Origin: CAYUTA01 sp964447605
Lineage (GTDB): Bacteria > Bacillota > Clostridia > Christensenellales > CAG-138
Assembly (NCBI GenBank): GCA_964447605.1
Contig: CAYUTA010000020.1
Location: 1 to 40,800 of the forward strand
DNA length: 40,800 nucleotides
Direction of reading: 5' to 3'
The notes beneath the pieces were generated by a model. It was not told the origin of the DNA and did no database searches. It saw only the letters and a program-made list of their open reading frames with translations. Positions 30,942 through 40,263 of this stretch are shown in pieces; position 1 is the stretch's first letter, and each line of letters starts with the position of its first letter. The position numbers and the translations under genes are program-made.

Positions 30942-32057
30942 ATGTTTGACCCAAGGATTCTTAAGCTGGCCGATGGGCTGGTCAATTTTTCCTGCAGCGT
31001 GCAGCCTGGCGAAAACGTGCTCATCGAGAGCATCGGCGGCAACGACGATCTGGCAAAGGCGCTCATCAAGGCCGTGTACCAGGCCGGCGGCAACCCGTTT
31101 CTCTGGCTGGGCGACAAGGCGTTCGACCGGGAGTTGGTTCTTGGCTGCAATGTAGAGCAGCTCAAGCTGCGCGCGGAAACCGACGCGCGCCTGATGGACA
31201 AAATGCAGGCGTACATCGGCGTGCGCGGCGGCGCAAACGCCAGCGAAATGGCCGACGTGCCCAGCGATAAGACGAACGATTATATGAAGTACTATTGGAC
31301 GCCCGTGCACGGCCGGATTCGCGTGCCCAACACAAAGTGGGTCATTCTGCGCTATCCGTCCCCGTCCATGGCGCAGATGGCGGACATGAGCACCGAGGCG
31401 TTCGAAGACTTTTTCTTCAATGTATGCTGCCTCGATTACAGCAGGATGGACCGGGCGATGGATTCGCTCAAGGCGCTCATGGAACAGACGGACAGCGTGC
31501 GCCTCGTCGGCCCCGGCACGGACCTGAACTTCTCCATCAAGGGGCTTCCGGCCATCAAATGCGCGGGGCGCTGCAATATCCCCGACGGCGAAATCTACAC
31601 CGCGCCGGTGAAAGACAGCGTCAACGGCAAGATCAGCTACAATACGCCCTCCCAGGAAAACGGCTTTACATATACGGATATCGTGTTTACGTTCAAGGAC
31701 GGCAAGATTGTGGAGGCGACCGCCAACAATGATGCGCGCATCAACGAGCAGCTCGATATCGACGAGGGCGCGCGCTATGTCGGCGAATTTGCCATCGGCG
31801 TCAACCCATACATCACATTCCCGATGAAGGATACGCTCTTTGATGAAAAGATCGCGGGCAGCATCCACTTTACGCCTGGCTCCTGCTACGACGAGTGCGA
31901 CAACGGCAACAAGAGCGCGCAGCATTGGGACCTTGTGCTCATCCAGACGCCGGAATACGGCGGCGGCGAAATCTATTTCGACGACGTGCTGATCCGCCAA
32001 AACGGCCTGTTCGTGCTGCCGGAGCTCAAATGCCTCAACCCGGAGAACCTTAAATAA
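30942..32057 (+). CDS. M29-family metallo-aminopeptidase
   Basis: A 371-residue protein with the thermophilic aminopeptidase (M29) plan. An N-terminal substrate domain (LADGLVNFSCSVQPGENVLIE) precedes a C-terminal metal domain with GTDLNFSIKG, NIPDGEIYTAP (Glu ligand), ARYVGEFAIG (Glu ligand), GSIHFTPGSCYDE (His ligand) and SAQHWDLVLI (His and Asp ligands). It removes N-terminal residues from peptides in the cytoplasm. I use the ATG at 30942, which has GGAGG 8 bases upstream; the ATG at 30927 lies upstream of that site. Monocistronic. Confidence 0.92.
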   Translation: MFDPRILKLADGLVNFSCSVQPGENVLIESIGGNDDLAKALIKAVYQAGGNPFLWLGDKAFDRELVLGCNVEQLKLRAETDARLMDKMQAYIGVRGGANASEMADVPSDKTNDYMKYYWTPVHGRIRVPNTKWVILRYPSPSMAQMADMSTEAFEDFFFNVCCLDYSRMDRAMDSLKALMEQTDSVRLVGPGTDLNFSIKGLPAIKCAGRCNIPDGEIYTAPVKDSVNGKISYNTPSQENGFTYTDIVFTFKDGKIVEATANNDARINEQLDIDEGARYVGEFAIGVNPYITFPMKDTLFDEKIAGSIHFTPGSCYDECDNGNKSAQHWDLVLIQTPEYGGGEIYFDDVLIRQNGLFVLPELKCLNPENLK

Positions 32058-32085
32058 CCGCACAAGGACCATTGTCAACCGGATT

Positions 32086-32136
32086 CAGGAGCCGTCGGTA
32101 AGCGCATCGCGCGTGCGGTGGCGCCGGCGGCTCCTG
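32086..32136 (+). terminator. Stem-loop, probable terminator after the M29 gene
   Basis: CAGGAGCCG (32086-32094) pairs perfectly with CGGCTCCTG (32128-32136) around a GC-rich loop. The following U-content is low (TTCC), so termination may be partial. Confidence 0.45.
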
Positions 32137-32326
32137 TTCCATATGGCGCGGCGCGCGCCGTCAGCGGGCGACCTTGACAAAGGGCCTGAGCGCGTGCTAT
32201 TTTCTTTTCAATCGACATGAACACGCACCCGTTCCCGATATCCCCACAGCCCGCGCGTGCGCGGCGGCATGCCGGCCTGATCTCACCCGCACCCCAAGCG
32301 CGGTAAAAGGAGCGTATGATTCCATT

Positions 32327-34183
32327 ATGAGCCGTATGCATTCCGGTCGAACGGATATTTTGCAAGCCTGTATCCAGGCGGTACTTGCGCTATGCTCCGC
32401 CATTGCGCTTGCGCTCGTGTTGCCAACGACGGCGCCGCTGCATGAAAGGACGAACAGCGCGGTTTGGATCTTCTGCGCGGTCGGGCTGTTTTTTATGATT
32501 CGCCATGCCTGCCGGGCCGTTCCATCCGCGCGCGGCAGAATATACTTTCTTTCTTTTGGCCTATGGCTGAGCTTTGTATATGTGCTTGGGCGTTATATTT
32601 ACTTATACAATGAGGTCAAAAGCATCGCCGGCGTTTTTGTATACGCGCTTTTGCTGACGCCGGCAATGGCCGCCGCCCTGGCCACCGCCATGCGCTTCTT
32701 TTCACGGGCCGCAACCCGCCCGCCCTGCGTTGATCCCGGAACGCGGCGCGCCTTCTTCGACCGGAAACACCTGTTCTTATTCGTATTGGCCGGAATGCTG
32801 CTCTGCTATATCCCCTGCTTCCTCGCGTTTTTTCCGGCAAATATCAATTACGACATCGCCAATCAAACGCGGCAGGCCGTTACGGAGGTCTATTCAACAA
32901 ACCATCCCCTTCTGCACACGCTGTTCATTAAGGGATGTCTCGAGATCGGCCTTGCGCTTTGGAACAGCTATACCAACGGCTTTATGGTGTACGCGGTTTT
33001 GCAGACCCTGCTCCTGACAGCGTGCTTTTCCTATTCGTTTTGCTGCATTGTGCGGCTTGTGCCCAGGCAGACGGCGTTTCACTGGATCGTGCTGCTGCTG
33101 TTTGCGCTGTACCCTACCAATCACCTGTTTGCAATCACCACAACCAAGGACGTGCTTGCATCCGGCGCATTTTTGGTTTCCCTCTCCGCGCTCTGCATGC
33201 TGCTGTTCAACGCGCCGAAACCGTTTTGTAAAAGCTGGACGCTTTATCTGCTGTTCGTCCTGTCCTCAATCCTGGCCATGCTGTTGAGAAACGGCGTTGT
33301 ATACGCGTATCTGGCCGCTGCCCTTTGCATCCTGCTGTTTGCACAAACGCTGTGGGTTCGGCTGTTGCTTCCCTCCCTGCTTTCCATCGGAATGTTTTTC
33401 GGCGCCTCCGCCGCTTTAAAGGCCGGGCTGCATGCGGGCGGCGGTAACCCGGCGGAGATGCTCGCCGTGCCATTGCAGCAGATTGTAAACGCCAATATCT
33501 ATCACCCCGAATGCTTCACGCAGGAGGAACAGGCGCTTTTTGACGATCTGATCGAGACCAAGTGGCGCTATCTTCCGCAAATCGTCGACCCAATCAAGGA
33601 GTTCATTGATAAGGACGTTCTTTGGGAGAACCGGGACGCCTATTGGAAGCTCTATTTAAGCATCGGCAAAAAGGCGCCCGCTGCCTATCTGAACGCCTTT
33701 CTTATTTTGAATCTTGGCATCTGGTACCCCGATGAGATCACGCATGCGGACGTGCATACGGACGATCAGGGTTATGTGCATACCAGCGATTGGTTCTATG
33801 TCTGGGATGAAGCGCCCGTATCCGTTGAAAAGCACAGCTATCTGCCTGCCGTTGAAAAATTGTATGAAATGTTCTCCATGGGGAATATCCATCAGAAGAT
33901 CCCCGTCATATCCATGCTGTTTTCACCTGGATTTATCTGCTGGAGCATGTTTGTACCGGCGATCCTTTTGCTTTACCGGAGGCGGTTTTCCACGCTGCTT
34001 GCGTTCGTTCCCCTGCTGGCATATTGGATCGGGCTTCTGTTTGCGCCCTGCATCTATATCCGGTACATATACCCCATCATCGTGTGCATGCCGCTGTTGT
34101 TTGCGCTGACGCTGCGGGCGTTTTCCACAAACTCCGGCGGCGGTCAAACAGAGCCGGAGGCATCGTCCTCCCCCGTTGCTTAG
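32327..34183 (+). CDS. Polytopic membrane protein, DUF6020/GT-C-like
   Basis: About 618 residues with roughly 12-13 membrane helices and a large extracytoplasmic loop near residues 400-540. A NYDIANQTRQAV stretch followed by STNHPLLHTLF resembles the first extracytoplasmic loop of GT-C-fold glycosyltransferases and of the DUF6020 family, where an acidic residue and an HP motif recur. A role in cell-surface glycan transfer is therefore possible but unproven. The start is uncertain. The ATG at 32327 is 14 bases after AAAGGAG; that site is better placed for an out-of-frame ATG opening a 4-codon ORF, whose stop overlaps this start. It appears to be a single gene. Confidence 0.7.
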   Translation: MSRMHSGRTDILQACIQAVLALCSAIALALVLPTTAPLHERTNSAVWIFCAVGLFFMIRHACRAVPSARGRIYFLSFGLWLSFVYVLGRYIYLYNEVKSIAGVFVYALLLTPAMAAALATAMRFFSRAATRPPCVDPGTRRAFFDRKHLFLFVLAGMLLCYIPCFLAFFPANINYDIANQTRQAVTEVYSTNHPLLHTLFIKGCLEIGLALWNSYTNGFMVYAVLQTLLLTACFSYSFCCIVRLVPRQTAFHWIVLLLFALYPTNHLFAITTTKDVLASGAFLVSLSALCMLLFNAPKPFCKSWTLYLLFVLSSILAMLLRNGVVYAYLAAALCILLFAQTLWVRLLLPSLLSIGMFFGASAALKAGLHAGGGNPAEMLAVPLQQIVNANIYHPECFTQEEQALFDDLIETKWRYLPQIVDPIKEFIDKDVLWENRDAYWKLYLSIGKKAPAAYLNAFLILNLGIWYPDEITHADVHTDDQGYVHTSDWFYVWDEAPVSVEKHSYLPAVEKLYEMFSMGNIHQKIPVISMLFSPGFICWSMFVPAILLLYRRRFSTLLAFVPLLAYWIGLLFAPCIYIRYIYPIIVCMPLLFALTLRAFSTNSGGGQTEPEASSSPVA

Positions 34184-34744
34184 CCATGTGCGCCGCTCCG
34201 CCCTGCCGTGCATGAAAGCTGTGGGCGCGACCACGCTTGCCCTGTTTGCCAATTCGTGCGCTCACAAAAGCCGTGTAAAAACAGAGATTGCTCCGCGTTT
34301 CTTGTGCCGTTTCCGGGCCGTTCCGCTTCTGTCCGCCATAGCGTCCGGCAGTACTCATCCATTTTGTTGCACACACATTCATATGTCTTCGGCAGCTGTT
34401 TCCGCCGTCCCCGCTTATCCAAAAAAACGGTTGACAAAGATATCCGGCGGGGTGATGCGCCTATAAGGGGTGTCGATGCCGTGTAATTGCCGCAATACAG
34501 GCAGGGAGGAGGGCGGCATGCAGGGAACGCCCGGTCCCCCTTTGTGTTTCAGCGCCCCATCAGTATTAAAAAACACGGCTCCGCCGCCGGGTTCCTTGGG
34601 TGCATACGCAAAATATATTCCCTGTCATTTTGCGCCGCGCAAGCTACAAATGATAAAACTTTACATATCTGCATGAAACGCTTTACATGATCTTTGCATG
34701 CGTGTTAAGATAAACTTGGTCGAAAATGGGAAAGGAACAGTTCC
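34184..34744 (+). other. 561-base intergenic region upstream of the phosphate transporter
   Basis: No convincing gene is present. A 52-codon ORF (34518-34676) has a GGGAGGAGG in front but no recognisable content and runs into the Pho-box-like repeat. The last ~90 bases hold that repeat and a promoter. The middle shows no strong terminator or riboswitch that I recognise. Confidence 0.6.
34661..34711 (+). promoter_or_regulatory. Pho-box-like direct repeats and promoter of the pit operon
   Basis: TTACAT (34661), TTACAT (34683), TTGCAT (34694) and TTAAGA (34705) lie in register at multiples of 11 bases, like PhoP/PhoB sites. TTTACA (34682-34687) and TAAGAT (34706-34711) with an 18-base spacer can serve as the promoter. 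Confidence 0.5.
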
Positions 34745-35797
34745 ATGACAATAGAGCTATCCGATTTTTTAAATCAACTTTCGCAAAACCCGGCGTTGCT
34801 GGTTACGGTTGTTCTCACGCTGGGCGTCATTCTGGTCAATGGCTGGACGGATGCGCCAAACGCCATTGCCACGTGCATTTCCACCCGTTCGCTTGGGCCG
34901 CGCGCGTCCATTCTGATGGCGGCGGTTTTCAACTTCCTAGGCGTGTTCGTAATGACCCTGATCAACGCAACCGTTGCGGAGACCATCTATAACATGGTGG
35001 ATTTCGGCGGCAACGCGCACGAGGCGACCATTGCGCTGTGCGCGGCCATGTTCGCGATTGTTTTGTGGGCGACGCTGGCATGGTGGTTCGGCATTCCGAC
35101 AAGCGAGAGCCATGCGCTGATCGCCGGCCTCTCCGGCGCCGCCATCGCCATGCACAGCGGGTTGGCCGGCATCAACGGTTCCGAATGGATCAAGGTGCTT
35201 TACGGCCTCGCGCTCTCCACGGTGCTGGGCTTTGGCATGGGATTTGCCGCAGCGAAGCTGACGCAGTTGGTTTGCAGAAGGATGGACCGGCGGCATACGG
35301 AGGGCTTTTTTCAAAAGGCGCAGGTCTGCGGCGCCGCGGCAATGGCGTTTATGCACGGCGCGCAGGACGGCCAGAAATTCATCGGCGTATTCCTGCTGGG
35401 GTCGTTTCTGGCCAATGGACAGGCCAACGTAACCAGCTTCGTCATCCCCACATGGCTGATGATTCTCTGCTCGGCGGTCATGTCGCTGGGCACCAGCATC
35501 GGCGGTACGCGCATCATTAAGTCCGTCGGCATGAACATGGTTAAACTGCAAAAATATCAGGGCTTTTCAGCGGACATTGCGGCGGCCGGCTGCCTGCTGC
35601 TCTCTTCCCTGACAGGCATTCCGGTCAGCACAACACACACAAAAACCACCGCTATCATGGGCGTGGGCGCGGCGCGGCGCTTCAGCAGCGTCAACTGGGG
35701 CGTGGTGAAGGAGATGATTTACGCATGGGTGCTCACGTTCCCCTGCTGCGGCCTGATCGGGTACCTGATGACCAAGCTGTTCACTCTATGGTTTTAA
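34745..35797 (+). CDS. PiT-family inorganic phosphate transporter
   Basis: A 350-residue integral membrane protein with about ten helices and the two inverted PiT signatures: NGWTDAPNAIATCISTRSL (residues ~33-51) and GIPVSTTHTKTTAIMGVG in the second half. It imports phosphate (as metal-phosphate or with a cation) across the cytoplasmic membrane at low affinity. AAGGAAC lies 6-7 bases before the ATG. The DUF47 gene follows after 18 bases and the two proteins are known to work together. The Pho-box-like repeat in front suggests control by phosphate supply. Confidence 0.95.
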   Translation: MTIELSDFLNQLSQNPALLVTVVLTLGVILVNGWTDAPNAIATCISTRSLGPRASILMAAVFNFLGVFVMTLINATVAETIYNMVDFGGNAHEATIALCAAMFAIVLWATLAWWFGIPTSESHALIAGLSGAAIAMHSGLAGINGSEWIKVLYGLALSTVLGFGMGFAAAKLTQLVCRRMDRRHTEGFFQKAQVCGAAAMAFMHGAQDGQKFIGVFLLGSFLANGQANVTSFVIPTWLMILCSAVMSLGTSIGGTRIIKSVGMNMVKLQKYQGFSADIAAAGCLLLSSLTGIPVSTTHTKTTAIMGVGAARRFSSVNWGVVKEMIYAWVLTFPCCGLIGYLMTKLFTLWF

Positions 35798-35815
35798 CGG
35801 AGGAAAGGATTTCTT

Positions 35816-36436
35816 ATGAAACAGAAAAGCAACGTTTACTTTGACGGATTTGTCACCTGCATGGACTACGCCTGCAAGGCTGCGGAATATCTTAAAGCCA
35901 TCATTGTGGAATTCAATCCGGCCACGCTCGAGGCCAAAGCCACCGAAATGCATGAGATTGAACACGCGGCTGATCTGGCCAAGCATGCGCTGATCGAAAA
36001 GCTTGCCAAGGAGTTCATCACGCCCATCGAGCGCGAGGACATCATGCTCCTGTTCCAGCAGATCGACGACGTTACGGATAATATCGAGGATGTCGTGCGC
36101 AGGATGTACATGTTCAACATTACAAAAATCCGGCCCGAAATGCATGAATTTGTCAGCATCATTTCCCAGTGCTGCACCGTGACCAAGCAGGCGCTTGCCG
36201 AAATCTATAATTTCCAGAAATCCGATACGCTGCGTTCCTCCATCATCCTGGTCAACGAGCTCGAAGAAACCGGCGACCGACTGCATTACTCCGCAATGCG
36301 GGCCCTTTACGCCGAAGACGTTTCACCGCTCGAACGCATCCAGTGGACCAAAATGTTTGACTGGCTCGAGGATTGCTGCGATAAATGCGAGGACGTTACC
36401 GACAGCATCGAAATGGTTCTGCTCAAAAACAGCTGA
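35816..36436 (+). CDS. DUF47 (PhoU-like) partner of the PiT transporter
   Basis: A 206-residue helical protein of the PhoU-like DUF47 family. It has the acidic metal-binding stretches EIEHAADLAKHAL, TPIEREDIMLLFQQIDDVTDNIED and the C-terminal DWLEDCCDKCEDVTDSIE. Such proteins are encoded next to PiT transporters and appear to modulate them. GGAGGAAAGG lies 7 bases before the ATG. It forms a two-gene operon with the transporter and meets the convergent antiporter gene end to end with no intervening base. Confidence 0.94.
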   Translation: MKQKSNVYFDGFVTCMDYACKAAEYLKAIIVEFNPATLEAKATEMHEIEHAADLAKHALIEKLAKEFITPIEREDIMLLFQQIDDVTDNIEDVVRRMYMFNITKIRPEMHEFVSIISQCCTVTKQALAEIYNFQKSDTLRSSIILVNELEETGDRLHYSAMRALYAEDVSPLERIQWTKMFDWLEDCCDKCEDVTDSIEMVLLKNS

Positions 36437-37699
36437 TCACAACCCGGTCCGAACGTCGTTTTCTACCGGCTGCGCAGGCTGCGCTGCCGGTTTTGTTTTT
36501 TGCACCGTTATGGCGCCGGCGCGCTTGAGCGCCAGCTTGGCGCTGGCCGGGCCAATCATCTCATACAGTACGGATGACGAAAGGATGATGGCTGAGAGCA
36601 GCTCTCCCGATTCCTGCGGGAGCATGCGCTGGGAGAGCAGCGCCAGGCCGATGGAAACGCCCGCCTGTGGAATCAGCGCAACGCCGAGGTTGTTGCGAAT
36701 GCGCTTTTCCGCGCCCGTACACGCCGCTCCGGCAAACGCGCCAATGTATTTGCCAACGATGCGCACAATAAAATATACCACGCCGATCATGCCCGCCGAA
36801 GCGAGCGCCGTTAAATTCAAGCGCATTCCGGACAACACGAAAAACAGCGCCATCACAGGCGGCGTAAACCGGTCAAGCTGATCAAAGGCGCCCTGTTGAC
36901 CGCCGATATTGACATACGTCGTGCCCATCGCCATACAGGCAAGCAAGGGCGATATCTCCGCCGCGGTGCATACGCCGGTCAGCGCCAAAATGCCGGCAAT
37001 CGTCAGAATCAGGCGGTTGTCCGTACTGCGCCCGCGGTCAACCATCCAATGAAGAATAAACGCCATCCCGATGCCAAGCAACACCGAGGCAAGCGTCATT
37101 AGCAGCGGCAGCAGCAGCGCAGCGCGGCCGGCTGTTCCGCCGCCGCCGAGCTCCTGCACGGCCGCCGCGCATACGGAGAACGCCATCAGCGCAACCATAT
37201 CGTCGAGCACAACGACCTCCAGCAAGATGTCCACAAACGTCCCCTTTGCACGATATTGCCGGATGGTCATCAGCGTAGACGCCGGAGCGGTGGCGGAGGC
37301 AATTGCGCCAAGCAGCAGTGAAAATTGCAGCGGCAGACGAAAGATATACAGCATCGTAAGCGCTACGACCGCAGCGGCGCAGAGTGATTCCGTCAAGGTG
37401 ATGACAATCGCGCTGACGCTATTTTTCCTCAATGCGGACCGCTCCATGTGCCGGCCTACCGAAAACGCGATAAAGGCCAGCGCAATATCGGCGACAAACT
37501 CCATGCCCTGGACAATGCCAGCCGGAATCACGCCCAGCGCATACGGCCCGATCAGGACGCCCGCAAGAATATATCCCGTTACGTTGGGCAGCCGCGCCAG
37601 CTTGGTCAGCCGCGTAACAAGAAACGCTGTAAACAGCGCCACGGCCAGGCTGATAATAATGGCTGCCGGTCCATTTAGCCGTTCGATTCCGGACAGCAT
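36437..37699 (-). CDS. Cation:proton antiporter (CPA2/KefB-like)
   Basis: A 420-residue membrane protein with about 12-13 helices. LARLPNVTGYILAGVLIGPYALG and FSVGRHME near the N-terminus and the central VLDDMVALMAFSVCAA with two adjacent Asp in a helix are typical of the Na+/H+ exchanger domain. There is no C-terminal TrkA/RCK domain; the tail is short and Ala/Pro-rich (KPAAQPAQPVEN). It likely exchanges Na+ or K+ for protons. The ATG at 37699 is chosen; AAAGGCGGG lies upstream. A small ORF ends 21 bases before it and a LysR gene is divergent. The last ~25 codons contain the terminator of the convergent pit operon. Confidence 0.9.
   Translation of the reverse strand: MLSGIERLNGPAAIIISLAVALFTAFLVTRLTKLARLPNVTGYILAGVLIGPYALGVIPAGIVQGMEFVADIALAFIAFSVGRHMERSALRKNSVSAIVITLTESLCAAAVVALTMLYIFRLPLQFSLLLGAIASATAPASTLMTIRQYRAKGTFVDILLEVVVLDDMVALMAFSVCAAAVQELGGGGTAGRAALLLPLLMTLASVLLGIGMAFILHWMVDRGRSTDNRLILTIAGILALTGVCTAAEISPLLACMAMGTTYVNIGGQQGAFDQLDRFTPPVMALFFVLSGMRLNLTALASAGMIGVVYFIVRIVGKYIGAFAGAACTGAEKRIRNNLGVALIPQAGVSIGLALLSQRMLPQESGELLSAIILSSSVLYEMIGPASAKLALKRAGAITVQKTKPAAQPAQPVENDVRTGL
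36465..36501 (+). terminator. Terminator of the pit-DUF47 operon inside the antiporter 3' end
   Basis: ACCGGC (36465-36470) pairs with GCCGGT (36486-36491), with GCGC pairing inside, followed by TTTTGTTTTTT on the plus strand. It lies about 30 bases after the DUF47 stop but within the coding sequence of the opposite-strand antiporter. Confidence 0.75.
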
Positions 37700-37720
37700 T
37701 GCACACACCCGCCTTTCCAA

Positions 37721-37918
37721 TCAACGGCGCATGCCGTCGCCGTCCACGTTCTTTCCCCCTGTTTTTCCTGACTCAGAGGCTTTTTTTCCCGCCAACGGCG
37801 CGCACGGCATGCGGTACGGTTCAGACGCATAAGCGGATTGCACCACCAGCGGCCGGCCGGGCTGGTACAGCTGCGGAATTCCGCATGCGGCAAAGGTAAG
37901 ACGCATAAATCCAGCCAT
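37721..37918 (-). CDS. Small unknown ORF in front of the antiporter gene
   Basis: A 65-codon frame starts at an ATG with AAAGGAGG 8 bases upstream, the strongest ribosome binding site in this region, and ends 21 bases before the antiporter start. The translation has no membrane helix or motif that I recognise; it is Pro/Ala-rich with a polar C-terminus. It could be a genuine small protein, a translated leader for the antiporter, or a chance ORF. Confidence 0.45.
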   Translation of the reverse strand: MAGFMRLTFAACGIPQLYQPGRPLVVQSAYASEPYRMPCAPLAGKKASESGKTGGKNVDGDGMRR

Positions 37919-38029
37919 TTGCAACGCCTCCTTTCAGGGGAACGCAAAAAATCGCATGTTCATCTGCAAGAATGCAATTGCCTTTATGAAGGCGGTTCAT
38001 GCATTTGCCTGCCCCTTTCTGAGAATGTG

Positions 38030-38058
38030 TTGATTATATGCACGCTTCGGGGTAAAAT
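38030..38058 (+). promoter_or_regulatory. lysR-family gene promoter
   Basis: TTGATT (38030-38035), a 17-base spacer and TAAAAT (38053-38058), about 68 bases upstream of the LysR start. Confidence 0.55.
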
Positions 38059-38125
38059 CAAATGATGATTCCTGATTCTACTATAAAGAATATTGATGTG
38101 ACCCATAGAAAGGTGCGCCATAGAT

Positions 38126-39013
38126 ATGATCGATCCAAAAATCCGCTCGTTCCTGACGCTGTTGCAAACCGGCAGTTATACCAAGGCCGCCGAAGCGCTT
38201 TCCTTAACGCAGCCCGCCGTCAGCCACCATATCCGGCAGCTGGAATCGGATTACGGCGTACGGATTTTCTATCCGGGCAGAAAGCCGCCGGCCCTTACGC
38301 CGGAGGGTAAGATTCTGGAGCAGTACGCACGGCGCATCGTTGCGCTTTCCGAGCGCGCGCAGCAGGCGCTTGACAACAGCCGCCAGGGCATGAACACATT
38401 TTCCGTCGGCGTGACGACCACGGCGGCAAGCCTTGTCATTTCCCGGGTAATTGCGGAATATTGCAATGCACACCCCAACACGCACATACAGATTTATACT
38501 GACTCAATCAATAATATTTATGAAAAACTGCGTTCCTACGAGTATGATTGGGCGATTGTGGAGGGAACGCTTCCTTCCGAACGCATTCAGTCGGTACTGC
38601 TGAGCACCGATTATCTCTGCCTGGTCGTTTCGCCCGCGCACCGGTTTGCGCAGATGGAATGCGTCGGCTGGGACATGCTCAAGCGGGAGCGGTTTGTGCT
38701 GCGCAGCGAGGCTGCCGGAACCCGTCAGATGCTTGAGGGCTATCTGGAAACGCATGCGCTGAATATACGCGATTTCAACATTGTGATCGAGACCGACAGC
38801 ATTTCAACCATCAAGGCGCTGGTCATGCAAAATTTCAGCGTTTCCATCCTCGCCCACAGCGTCTGCCGTGAAGAGATCGCGTGCGGGGCAATGGTCGCCG
38901 TACCGGTCGAGGGGTATAAGCCAATGCGGGAGATCAACCTTGCCTGGCACACCGACTACGGTCAAAAGGAGATGATGCTGGAAATCCGGCACCTTTACCA
39001 GAAAAATCTCTAG
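38126..39013 (+). CDS. LysR-family transcriptional regulator
   Basis: A 295-residue protein. The N-terminal winged helix-turn-helix (KIRSFLTLLQTGSYTKAAEA, SLTQPAVSHHIRQLESDYG) is textbook LysR, followed by the linker helix and a two-lobed substrate-binding domain (FSVGVTTTAAS, YDWAIVEGTL, DYLCLVVSPAH). GAAAGGTG lies 8-10 bases before the ATG. It is divergent from the small ORF and antiporter and may control them. The effector is unknown. Confidence 0.93.
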   Translation: MIDPKIRSFLTLLQTGSYTKAAEALSLTQPAVSHHIRQLESDYGVRIFYPGRKPPALTPEGKILEQYARRIVALSERAQQALDNSRQGMNTFSVGVTTTAASLVISRVIAEYCNAHPNTHIQIYTDSINNIYEKLRSYEYDWAIVEGTLPSERIQSVLLSTDYLCLVVSPAHRFAQMECVGWDMLKRERFVLRSEAAGTRQMLEGYLETHALNIRDFNIVIETDSISTIKALVMQNFSVSILAHSVCREEIACGAMVAVPVEGYKPMREINLAWHTDYGQKEMMLEIRHLYQKNL

Positions 39014-39268
39014 CGCCCGCCTATGCCGGACCGGTCTTTGGACGGACGCCGCGCGGCGAATAGGTTTGAAGCACGTCCGTCCGCGCCTATCCGTTTCTGC
39101 GCCTCCGATTGCCGCCGTAAGCAGCATTCCAGAGGATAACCGGGCAGAATCGTCCCCCAGGCCCCATCCCCCTGAAATTGGGATGCAACAGTTTTTTCCT
39201 TTGGCCACACGTCAGCCTCCCGTTTTAGCGGCCGGCGCCGCCGGCCCGCCCTGCTGCGCATCGGTCAA

Positions 39269-40261
39269 TCAGCTGTCATTGCGTTTTTTGGTTTCCTGTT
39301 TGCGTTGACGAATCCCCCCGAGCAGCAGCAGGATGAAACCCAATGCACATCCGGAAAGAAGAATCAACAGATAAACGTTCGCATTTACCATTGCGTCCGT
39401 ATTCCATACCTGAAGATTCGCGTCGCCAAAGCTGATGTGCACAACTCCCTCCATGATCCAATAGATGATGTCGTGGATGAGGGAAAGGAAAAGACCGCAG
39501 GCCATCATACAGATTCCCGATTTGATCAATTCGTTGACCCTGAGATATCGAATCACAACGAACAGGCCCCAGGCAAAGAGCACCGTTACCGTTGTAATCA
39601 GCATTGCGTTTCTCCAATAATCTCCCGCATCGCCATAGAACCCGCACGCGATAATGAGCGCATACAGCAGCCACGTATCAACGGCCATCACAAGCAGGCC
39701 TTTGTTACGCAGAGCAAAGCCTTTCAAGGGCAGCTGGCCGATTGCAGACGGTAAAAAGAGCGCCGACAGCCCCAACAGCGTGCCGAAGCAAGCTACGAAA
39801 AACCAGTCGCCACCGCTATACAGGCAGCATGTAAGGAGCAATAAATTCAGGCTTGCGGCGAAACCGCCAAGCGTCCATAGGCGTTTTCGCTCTTGTGCAA
39901 GCAGCGGTACCGCGGTAAACGAAGCAAATACCGTCAGGGAGGTCAGGACAATAAAGAACCAATCCAACGTTTTGCCCGTGGCGAGATTGACAATAAGGCA
40001 GACCAGGAGAAAGACAGCGGCGATGCAGAGCCCGACAAACAGCAGCTTTCGTTTCACGCCCTGTTTATAATGGCCGATAATCCGCGCCTTTTCCTCCTGA
40101 AAACGGTCGTCGCAGGCGTGGTTTTGAATCTTATTCAGCATGCTTTTGCACGCGTCGCACGCCGGCAGGTGCTCTTCCACGATCTTTCTGCTCTGCGCGC
40201 TGCAAGCCCCATCATGATAAAGGGGCAACAAGTCCTGAATCATGTCACACGAATCATTCAT
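39269..40261 (-). CDS. Membrane anti-sigma factor with zf-HC2 zinc finger
   Basis: A 330-residue protein. The N-terminal ~60 residues are an anti-sigma zinc finger with His31-x3-Cys35-x2-Cys38 (EEHLPACDACKS) and an early Cys5. The remainder has about eight membrane helices. The architecture is that of an anti-sigma factor that holds its ECF sigma factor at the membrane until an envelope signal releases it. Only 2 bases separate it from the sigma gene and translation is probably coupled. GGAAAGG lies 11 bases before the ATG. The multi-helix C-terminal part is longer than in one-helix anti-sigma factors and may itself be a sensor. Confidence 0.88.
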   Translation of the reverse strand: MNDSCDMIQDLLPLYHDGACSAQSRKIVEEHLPACDACKSMLNKIQNHACDDRFQEEKARIIGHYKQGVKRKLLFVGLCIAAVFLLVCLIVNLATGKTLDWFFIVLTSLTVFASFTAVPLLAQERKRLWTLGGFAASLNLLLLTCCLYSGGDWFFVACFGTLLGLSALFLPSAIGQLPLKGFALRNKGLLVMAVDTWLLYALIIACGFYGDAGDYWRNAMLITTVTVLFAWGLFVVIRYLRVNELIKSGICMMACGLFLSLIHDIIYWIMEGVVHISFGDANLQVWNTDAMVNANVYLLILLSGCALGFILLLLGGIRQRKQETKKRNDS

Positions 40262-40263
40262 GG

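Noticed and set aside
30918..32078. 386-codon minus-strand open frame opposite the M29 gene
   Set aside because: Shadow of the aminopeptidase gene with no independent support.
34518..34676. 52-codon ORF with GGGAGGAGG in front
   Set aside because: It lacks any recognisable content and runs through the Pho-box-like repeat, so I treat it as non-coding.
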